A stretch of DNA of 64,000 bases, from the NCBI RefSeq assembly GCF_002161805.1, contig NZ_NFIP01000001.1, positions 310,001 to 374,000 on the forward strand, given 5' to 3'. The notes under the pieces are model-generated. The model ran no database searches and was not told where the DNA came from. It was given only the letters and a program-made list of their open reading frames with translations. Positions 58,271 to 64,000 of this stretch are shown in pieces. The number at the start of each line of letters is the position of its first letter. The first letter of the stretch is position 1. The DNA comes from Collinsella sp. An307 (GTDB lineage Bacteria > Actinomycetota > Coriobacteriia > Coriobacteriales > Coriobacteriaceae). Made by a program: the position numbers and the translations under genes.

Positions 58271-58852
58271 ATGGGTCTCGTTGATATCGCTGTAAAAAAC
58301 AATGGTTATATCTCCGTAGCTCAGGCAACGGCCGCCCATATTCCCCGTAGGTCTCTAACAGAGGCGGTCGAATCAGGGGAGCTCGTCAGGGTTGATCGCG
58401 GACTGTATGCTTTGCCCGATACCTGGGAGGACCCTCTTTTTATCGCGCAGCACCGATTTAGCAGAGGAACCTTCTCCGATGAAACGGCACTGTACCTACT
58501 TGGAATGACAGATCGTGTGCCGCTCTCGCTCACCATGACGTTTCCCCGTTCCTATAACACCAGGCCTGTCAAAGAAGCGGGAATCATCTGCCGAACATGC
58601 GCTGACGATGTGCTCGGTCTTGGAATATGTGAGTTGTTGACCCCGTATGGCAACACGGTCAGAGCTTATGACCTAGAAAGAACGCTCTGCGATATCGTTC
58701 GAGGCCAGAAGGTGGTCGACGTCCAAGTTGTTGTGCCCGCAATGAAGCAATATGCGGCTCTAAGAAACCGTGATCCCATGAAGTTGTTGGAATATGCACG
58801 CAAACTCGGCGTCGAATCGAAGATCAGGAGCTATTTGGAGGTGCTTCTGTGA
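58271..58852 (+). CDS. abiEi: AbiEi-type antitoxin, type IV toxin-antitoxin system
   Basis: 193 aa. The start is ATG 58271 behind GGGAGGGG. An N-terminal winged helix (GYISVAQATAAHIPRRSLTEAVESGELVRVDRGLYALPDTWEDP) is followed by the AbiEi C-terminal domain (FSDETALYLLGMTDRVPLSLTMTFPRSYN, AYDLERTLCDIVRGQKVVD). Its stop overlaps the toxin GTG by 4 bp. The family represses its own promoter and counteracts the nucleotidyltransferase toxin without protein-protein binding. Base composition (more A/T) differs from flanking genes, which suggests transfer. Confidence 0.93.
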   Translation: MGLVDIAVKNNGYISVAQATAAHIPRRSLTEAVESGELVRVDRGLYALPDTWEDPLFIAQHRFSRGTFSDETALYLLGMTDRVPLSLTMTFPRSYNTRPVKEAGIICRTCADDVLGLGICELLTPYGNTVRAYDLERTLCDIVRGQKVVDVQVVVPAMKQYAALRNRDPMKLLEYARKLGVESKIRSYLEVLL

Positions 58853-59703
58853 AAACGAAGAACGCGATGCAGCTGAAAGCGCTGATTAACAACAGGGCGC
58901 GGGCAGCGGGAATCAACCCCCAGGCCCTTATGCAGAACTACCTTATAGAGCGCTTTCTCGAGCGTCTTGCGCAATCAAGGTGGCGCGACGACGTGGTGGT
59001 CAAAGGAGGGGTGCTCATCGCATCGCTCGTTGGCGTTGAATCGCGCACCACCATGGATCTTGACACGACAATCAGGGGCTTCACCCTTAGTCATGAAACT
59101 GCCCAACAAGTGTTTCAAGAGGTGGCGTCCATTCCATGTGATGACGATTGGACGTTTCTGTTCGATCGTACTGTGGATATTCGGGAAACGGATGATTATC
59201 CCGGTATCCGCGTTCATCTCAAAGCCGTTTTTCCGCCGATGTCGGTGCCGTTTACCATTGATGTGACCACGGGTGACAAGATTACTCCGGCGCCCATCGA
59301 GTACGACTATCCCAAGTTGTTTGATGATGGCAGCATCAGGCTGCTCGCCTATCCTTTAGAAACGGTGTTGGCTGAGAAGCTGGAAACGGTGATTTCCCGT
59401 GGCGTCACCAATACACGGCCTCGTGACTTCTACGATATCCATGTGCTATGGAGACTTCACGGTGGGGAATGCAACATGCACACTCTGCGCGCGGCACTGG
59501 ATGCGACATGCGAGAAAAGGGGTAGTGTGGGGCGCGTGCTTCGCTGGGAGCGCGTGTTTGATGAAGTTGAGAACGATAGCCCGATGCAGTCTCTATGGCA
59601 AAAGTATATTCAAAGAAATGCCTACGCCGCACAGACCAGTCTTCAACAATGTTGCGCCACCGCTCGTGAGGTCATGCTGGCGATGCAGGTGTCGCCAGCA
59701 TGA
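58849..59703 (+). CDS. abiEii: AbiEii-type nucleotidyltransferase toxin
   Basis: 284 aa. The start is GTG 58849, overlapping the antitoxin stop by 4 bp. Active-site features of the DUF1814 nucleotidyltransferase family are the KGG motif (residues 52-54) and the Asp pair Asp70/Asp72 in TMDLDT. A third conserved area is DVTTGDKITP, and LAEKLETVISRGVTNTRPRDFYDIHVL is the usual motif III/IV segment. The toxin is thought to transfer nucleotides to tRNA acceptor ends and to abort phage infection. Length is normal. Confidence 0.93.
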   Translation: MKTKNAMQLKALINNRARAAGINPQALMQNYLIERFLERLAQSRWRDDVVVKGGVLIASLVGVESRTTMDLDTTIRGFTLSHETAQQVFQEVASIPCDDDWTFLFDRTVDIRETDDYPGIRVHLKAVFPPMSVPFTIDVTTGDKITPAPIEYDYPKLFDDGSIRLLAYPLETVLAEKLETVISRGVTNTRPRDFYDIHVLWRLHGGECNMHTLRAALDATCEKRGSVGRVLRWERVFDEVENDSPMQSLWQKYIQRNAYAAQTSLQQCCATAREVMLAMQVSPA

Positions 59704-59765
59704 CCATTTGACGCACAGCTCGTCATCATTCTCCGGTCATCCACGCGGCGTCGTTGAGCGAATGC

Positions 59766-60491
59766 CTACAGCTCGCGCTTCACGTAGAGCTTGAGCGAGA
59801 TGGCGGCGGAGATGCAAAGCGCCACTGCCGAGAGCGCGACCAAGATCGCGCAGCCAGCAGCCATGCCCGCAGGCGTATCCAGCGCCTCAAGTGCACTCGA
59901 GAGCAGCTCCATGCCAGGGATACCGCCGTCGAGCATGCCGCTGTTACCGAGGATGACCACGGGAATCACGAACATGAGCACGATGATGGTGGGCAGGATC
60001 TGCGTGGCGCGCGTCTGCCCGAGGCGGAAGTAGATCGGCGTCACCACGCTTGCCACCACAGAACCAATAAGCAGGGTGAAGCAGGACACCACGGCCATAA
60101 CGGCGAGCATGTCGGGCTCGAAGGCAAAGGCATCACCAATCTCGCCGTCAATCCCCATCGCGCCGATGGCTGCTATCGAGACAAGCGCGCCTACAAACCC
60201 TACGATCATGCCGATAAGGCCGAGGGTCACGATAGCGGCATAGCGGCCAAGCACGATATCTCGGCGGGAGAGCGGCAGCGTGAGCCGGAAGAGCTCCCAG
60301 TGGTTGAGCTGGTCGTACGCGGCAAGCCCCATCGCGCTCATCATAAAGAACATGCAGGTGAGGGTCGCGGGCATGGCAAGGGGAGTTTGCATACCCACGC
60401 CAATGCAAAGGCTCACGAGCGCACCCAACGCTACCAGCTGTTTGGCGTAATCGCGAAAGATGGTCATCTCAATCAAGTAGGCGCTCTTCAT
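59766..60491 (-). CDS. ABC-2 type transporter permease
   Basis: 241 aa with six helices. It begins directly after the ATPase stop, with RBS GAAAGGTGGTG inside that gene's end. The segment AYDQLNHWELFRLTLPLSRRDIVLGRYAAI is typical of the ABC-2 permease family (peptide, antibiotic or lipid export). It completes a GntR-ATPase-permease operon of the YtrA type, often linked to cell-wall antibiotic stress. Substrate unknown. Confidence 0.88.
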   Translation of the reverse strand: MKSAYLIEMTIFRDYAKQLVALGALVSLCIGVGMQTPLAMPATLTCMFFMMSAMGLAAYDQLNHWELFRLTLPLSRRDIVLGRYAAIVTLGLIGMIVGFVGALVSIAAIGAMGIDGEIGDAFAFEPDMLAVMAVVSCFTLLIGSVVASVVTPIYFRLGQTRATQILPTIIVLMFVIPVVILGNSGMLDGGIPGMELLSSALEALDTPAGMAAGCAILVALSAVALCISAAISLKLYVKREL

Positions 60492-61412
60492 CTATCGCAC
60501 ACCACCTTTCAGGGTGAGGGTCATGTAGTCGTCGATCGTCATGCGGTCGACCGCGATGTCGGGGAAGTTCTCGGCAAACGCGAAGCGGTCGGGAACGAGC
60601 ACGTCGAAACCGTAGTCATGGCGCAGGTAGCGCAGCTCGGCCTCGGGGATGATGCCCGCATCGGCAATTCGCTCCAGATCTGCCACGCGGCAGCGGGCGA
60701 TCCCCATCTCGTCGGTGATGACATCCTTCGGCAGGTCGAAGACGATGCGTCCGTTGTCGATGCAGATGATGCGGTCGGCGATGCGCTCGAGGTCCGAGGT
60801 GATGTGGCTCGACATGAGGATGGCGTGTCCCGGCTCGGCCACGAAGTCGCGCAGCTGGTCTAAGATCTCGTCGCGCGCCATGGGGTCGAGGCCGGCCGTG
60901 GCCTCGTCCAGGATGAGGAGACGTGCGTTATGGCTGAGCGCGCAGGCGAGGGAGAGCTTCATACCCATGCCACGCGAGAGGCTCTTTACGGTCTTCTTGG
61001 CGTCGAGGCCAAGGTCCGCCGTCATGCGTGCGAAGCGGTGTGCATCCCAATTTGAATAAGCGCGGGCGTAGATGCGTCCAATGTCGGCGACCTTCAGATG
61101 CTCGGGGAACGAGATGGCGTCAAAGACAACGCCGATTTCCTCCTTAACTCGTGCACCTTCGCTACGTGAGAGCCTGCTACTTTCACAGCCCAGTACATGC
61201 GAGTTGCCGCCGTCGGTGGGAAAGAGCCCCAGAAGCGCTCGTATGGTTGTGGACTTGCCGGCGCCGTTCTGGCCGATGAAGCCCACGACCTCGCCCTCGG
61301 CGACGGTGAGGTCAACGCCTTGAAGCGAGAAGCCGTCGTAGTGCTTGGTGAGCCCGTGTGCCTCTATGAGAAGGCTGCTGGTGGTTTTGATATCCGATGC
61401 CATGGCGTGCAT
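60492..61412 (-). CDS. ABC transporter ATP-binding protein
   Basis: 306 aa. RBS GAAAGGAC precedes ATG 61412. Motifs in order: Walker A GQNGAGKSTT, signature LSRGMGMKLSLA (variant of LSGGQ), Walker B LLILDEATAGLD and H-loop MSSHITSD. The C-terminal 80 residues (after DLPKDVITDEMG) are the usual add-on of the CcmA/NatA-like subfamily. It lies between the GntR gene (61 bp) and the permease gene (adjacent). The pair forms an ABC-2 exporter. Confidence 0.92.
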   Translation of the reverse strand: MHAMASDIKTTSSLLIEAHGLTKHYDGFSLQGVDLTVAEGEVVGFIGQNGAGKSTTIRALLGLFPTDGGNSHVLGCESSRLSRSEGARVKEEIGVVFDAISFPEHLKVADIGRIYARAYSNWDAHRFARMTADLGLDAKKTVKSLSRGMGMKLSLACALSHNARLLILDEATAGLDPMARDEILDQLRDFVAEPGHAILMSSHITSDLERIADRIICIDNGRIVFDLPKDVITDEMGIARCRVADLERIADAGIIPEAELRYLRHDYGFDVLVPDRFAFAENFPDIAVDRMTIDDYMTLTLKGGVR

Positions 61413-61472
61413 GGTCGACGTCCTTTCGTCTGCGGGGCGCCTTTGGCGTTGCCCCTCAGCTTGCCTTGCTTG

Positions 61473-61841
61473 TTACTCCAGCTCGAGCGTGAACATCTCG
61501 GAGAGCTCGTCGTTCGTGAGACCCATGGCGCGACCGCTCTCGATGGCGCGGAGCATGTGCGCCTCCACCTGGCGGAGTTGCTCTTCACGAATGAGCTCGG
61601 CATTGCCGCCGGCGACGAAGCTGCCCTTGCCCTGCACCGTTTCGATAAGGCCGGCTGCCTCCAGGTCCGCGTAGGCGCGCTTGGTGGTGATGGCGCTCAC
61701 GCGCAAGCTGTTGGCGAGCGCGCGAATCGAGGGGAGCTGCTCGCCTTCGGCGAGCGTGCCGGTCACGATGGCGGTTTTGATCTGCTCGACGATCTGCTCG
61801 TAGATGGGTTTGCCGCTCGAGGTCGAGATGATGATGTCCAA
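61473..61841 (-). CDS. GntR-family regulator, YtrA type
   Basis: 122 aa. The N-terminal winged helix (KPIYEQIVEQIKTAIVTGTLAEGEQLPSIRALANSLRVSAITTKRAYADLEAAGLIETVQGKGSFV) is typical GntR. Only a short C-terminal helical tail follows, as in the YtrA subfamily. These commonly autoregulate an ABC exporter operon, just as here. RBS AAGGATATCG is modest. Paired GTATATAC elements lie over its promoter. Confidence 0.92.
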   Translation of the reverse strand: MDIIISTSSGKPIYEQIVEQIKTAIVTGTLAEGEQLPSIRALANSLRVSAITTKRAYADLEAAGLIETVQGKGSFVAGGNAELIREEQLRQVEAHMLRAIESGRAMGLTNDELSEMFTLELE

Positions 61842-61960
61842 GTCGATATCCTTCCTGTTCGCCCCGTTGGGCGTCCCCGCAGGGGAGTGCCGCCGCGGAG
61901 CGTCCCCGTTGGCGGCGCGGGAAGCGCCGGACGTCTGCGACCCTTCCCGCCGGGCATAGT

Positions 61961-62007
61961 GTATATACCCGATAGCTACAGTATATACTCACCTATACAC
62001 AGTGCAA
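61961..62007 (-). promoter_or_regulatory. GntR-ABC operon promoter with paired GTATATAC operators
   Basis: GTATATAC occurs at 61961-61968 and 61981-61988; each is itself a palindrome, and the two are 20 bp apart, two helical turns. On the minus strand a promoter TTGCAC (62007-62002), 16-bp spacer and TATACT (61985-61980) is overlapped by the second copy. This fits autorepression by the YtrA-type GntR protein. Confidence 0.8.
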
Positions 62008-62104
62008 TAAGGTTTTTCAACTCATGCGTCCGAATCGGATGTAACAGAAAGGATAGTTTTTGTTAAATTAGGAAACCATAAAAAGCTTTACCGTTAGGAG
62101 CGTT

Positions 62105-62401
62105 ATGGCGGGAAGAACGCCTATACCAGTAGCCCGAGCGATGCGAATCATCGCGTCAAATCTCGACCTTGCACGTCGTCAGCAGCGCATTCCGCTTGAT
62201 CTTCTTGCCGAGCGCGCCAACCTCTCGGTCCCTACCGTCCGCCGTCTCATGAACGAGGGCGCAGGCTCGCTTGAGAACTTTCTACGCGTCGCCCGGATTC
62301 TCGGCATGCTGCAAAACGTCGAGGAGGCAACGGATCCATTGCGCACACCTATCGGTCGCGCCCGGGCGGAGGAAGACACGCCGTTGCGGGTGAGGAGTTG
62401 A
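62105..62401 (+). CDS. HipB-like HTH antitoxin
   Basis: 98 aa. RBS TTAGGAG precedes ATG 62105. A single HTH (RIIASNLDLARRQQRIPLDLLAERANLSVPTVRRLMNEGAGSLENFLRVARILGM) has the layout of XRE/HipB repressors. The C-terminal tail is short and charged. It lies 1 bp before the HipA-like kinase gene, so it is the repressor/antitoxin of a HipBA pair. The upstream sequence is AT-rich, and no clear operator palindrome was recognised. Confidence 0.85.
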   Translation: MAGRTPIPVARAMRIIASNLDLARRQQRIPLDLLAERANLSVPTVRRLMNEGAGSLENFLRVARILGMLQNVEEATDPLRTPIGRARAEEDTPLRVRS

Positions 62402-62402
62402 C

Positions 62403-63635
62403 ATGGAGGTCAATGTCACGGTAACCCTTGGCGACAAGGATGTGCTGGCGGGCCGGTTGTATCAGAATGTCCGCCATGGAGACGAGACGGCGACGTTCTC
62501 ATATGCGCCGCCGTACCTTGATGACCCACGGGCGTTTTCCTTTGCGCCCGATATGCCGCTAGGGCCGGGCTCGTTCCATTCGTCTGGCTTGCGGAACTTT
62601 CGCGCCTTTGAAGATTGCATGCCCGATCGCTGGGGAAGAAATCTGATGCTTCGTGCAGAGCGACAGCGCGCGCGGGAGGATAAGCGTACGCCGAGGACGC
62701 TTTTCGAGATTGATATGCTTGTCGGGGTCGATGATGCCGCGCGGCAGGGGGCGCTCAGGTTCTGGGATGCCGATGGGCGCGCGCTGTCTCCGGTAGTGTC
62801 GGGCGTGCCAAGGGAGACGAGCATTCCCTCACTGCTCGCTTCGGCCGATCTTGCGGCTTCTGACATGGATGCAGACGTGCGGGATTTGCTCGCTGCGGGT
62901 TCCAGTCTCGGGGGTGCGCGGCCGAAGGCCTCGGTGCGCGACGAGGCGGGCTATCTCTGCATCGCGAAGTTCCCCAAAGCGGATGAGGATGCGATCGATG
63001 ATGTCTGCGCATGGGAGCACGTTGCGCTGAGACTCATGGGGGAGTGCGGCATCGCGGTTCCCGCGTCAAGACTCGTGCGCGTGGGCGGCCGTGCGGTTCT
63101 GATCATGCGGCGTTTTGACCGCTGCGGATCAAGGAGGCTTCCCTACATCAGTGGACTTACCGCGGTCCAGGGTGAGGACGGCGGGCGCTATTCGTATCTG
63201 GAACTGGTCGAGTTCATAGAGACCGAAGGGGCTGACCCATCCGCCGATCTCCGAGAGCTCTGGAGTCGCGCACTCTTCTCCTGTGCGATTGGCAACACGG
63301 ACAATCATCTGCGGAATTATGGCTTTCTGCGGGATGGGCGCGGCTGGAGACTCTCTCCTGCCTTCGACGTCAATCCCACGCCGGGCGCTGAATCAAAGTT
63401 CCTTGCCACGGGGCTTTCGTTTGACAATCGTGAAGCGGAACCAGAACAGGCATTTTCCGTTGCTGAGTTCTTCCGATTGAGCGAAGGAGATGCGCAGAAA
63501 ATCGCTTTGAATATGACGCGGGTGCTTACACGTTGGCGGGGACTTGCACGGGCGGATGGCATTTCGGAGGCATCGCAGGAGCATATGACCGATTGCTTCG
63601 AGGCTGGCATTCGCAAATTACGTGCGCTGTGCTGA
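62403..63635 (+). CDS. HipA-like serine/threonine kinase toxin
   Basis: 410 aa. HipA landmarks: the N-subdomain (FSYAPPYLDDPRAFSFAPDMPLGPG), the FEDCMPDRWGRNLM motif, and the regulatory loop AAGSSLGGARPKA. The catalytic segment GNTDNHLRNYGFL has Asp300, His302 and Asn305, and the metal-binding Asp is in AFDVNPTP. In Escherichia coli HipA phosphorylates GltX and induces growth arrest; the target here may differ. It is coupled to the HipB-like gene. Confidence 0.92.
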   Translation: MEVNVTVTLGDKDVLAGRLYQNVRHGDETATFSYAPPYLDDPRAFSFAPDMPLGPGSFHSSGLRNFRAFEDCMPDRWGRNLMLRAERQRAREDKRTPRTLFEIDMLVGVDDAARQGALRFWDADGRALSPVVSGVPRETSIPSLLASADLAASDMDADVRDLLAAGSSLGGARPKASVRDEAGYLCIAKFPKADEDAIDDVCAWEHVALRLMGECGIAVPASRLVRVGGRAVLIMRRFDRCGSRRLPYISGLTAVQGEDGGRYSYLELVEFIETEGADPSADLRELWSRALFSCAIGNTDNHLRNYGFLRDGRGWRLSPAFDVNPTPGAESKFLATGLSFDNREAEPEQAFSVAEFFRLSEGDAQKIALNMTRVLTRWRGLARADGISEASQEHMTDCFEAGIRKLRALC

Positions 63636-63644
63636 TGTCGCGTG

Positions 63645-64000
63645 ATGGGATTGATGAAAATGCTCTATATAGATGCCGATGCATGCCCGGTCACGCGTGA
63701 GGCGCTCGCCTGTGCACGCCGTGCCCGGGTGCCGGTGGTCATCGTCGGCAACACCACGCAGAATCTCGCGCGGCACATCCGCCCGGATGATCCGCGCGAC
63801 GTCGCGCACGCCCGCGGACGCGATGCCGCGCATGGCGGCTTCTGGGTGGAGGTGCTCGACGTGTCCGTGGGCGCCGACAGCGCGGACTTCGCCATCGTGG
63901 AACGCCTGCAGCCCGGCGACGTGGTGGTCACGCAGGACATCGGTCTCGCGAGTATGGTCTTGGGCCGCGATGCGGCGGCGATCGGTGTGCGCGGGCGCGT
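63645..64000 (+). CDS. YaiI/YqxD (UPF0178, DUF188) family protein, 3' end outside window
   Basis: About 118 codons are visible; the frame is open to the window edge, and the family is usually 150 aa. MLYIDADACPVTREA (from ATG 63660), VVIVGNTTQN, and the later GDVVVTQDIGLASMVLGRDA block are the UPF0178 signatures, with conserved Asp residues of a PIN-like fold. ATG 63645 and 63654 are alternative starts, and none has a clear ribosome site. Function unknown; a nuclease-like role is only inferred from the fold. Confidence 0.88.
   Translation, partial: MGLMKMLYIDADACPVTREALACARRARVPVVIVGNTTQNLARHIRPDDPRDVAHARGRDAAHGGFWVEVLDVSVGADSADFAIVERLQPGDVVVTQDIGLASMVLGRDAAAIGVRGR

Overview
The window reads as a chromosome segment of a high-GC gut actinobacterium of the class Coriobacteriia, most likely Collinsella or a close relative. 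This is inferred from GC-rich codon use, the pilus locus and the anaerobic gene set (radical-SAM sulfatase activation, formate-THF ligase); no rRNA gene is present to confirm it. About 50 protein genes, one tRNA and several regulatory sites or inverted repeats can be supported. No CRISPR array, rRNA or recognisable insertion sequence was seen.

Layout. 1-9.6 kb: 3' part of a GH36 alpha-galactosidase, a ParB-like/BMP fusion overlapping a metallophosphoesterase, tRNA-Leu(UAG), the proteostasis set tig-clpP-clpX, and a wrecked copy of a TauE-CLC gene pair whose intact version lies at 35.5-37.7 kb. 9.7-23.1 kb (minus strand): a six-gene sortase pilus/adhesin locus with a signal peptidase I, a 2714-aa LRR/Cna-type LPSTG surface protein, a major pilin, a class C sortase, a minor pilin and a second sortase. 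The first gene carries a nine-base poly-C tract in its early coding region, a candidate phase-variation switch. 23.3-35.4 kb: valS, a coiled-coil membrane protein, a GH1 phospho-beta-glucosidase, and a one-carbon/folate cluster (fhs, cyclodeaminase, folD, folE, 5-formyl-THF cyclo-ligase, folC) interrupted by a large near-perfect palindrome. 35.5-37.7 kb: the intact TauE-CLC pair. 37.7-43.4 kb (minus): a LacI-controlled sulfated-sugar locus (GPH symporter, cytosolic Cys-type sulfatase, its anaerobic maturase) with recognisable operators.

43.6-64 kb: M18 aminopeptidase, ROK regulator and AIM24 protein. These are followed by a decay zone: a heterodimeric ABC exporter with two in-frame TAG codons and a frameshift, a frameshifted divergent LysR regulator and a collapsed MFS gene. 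Intact genes are interleaved, including an XRE repressor fused to a full desulfoferrodoxin/superoxide-reductase domain. The last 6 kb holds an AbiE toxin-antitoxin pair with a promoter-overlapping operator, a GntR-ABC operon with paired operators, a HipBA module and the start of a YaiI/DUF188 gene.

How it fits together: the window mixes housekeeping modules (folding/proteolysis, tRNA charging, folate) with host-interface functions (pilus, sulfated-glycan use) and small stress or defence modules (AbiE, HipBA, SOR-type regulator). All calls come from reading protein motifs and DNA patterns by eye; no database search was run.
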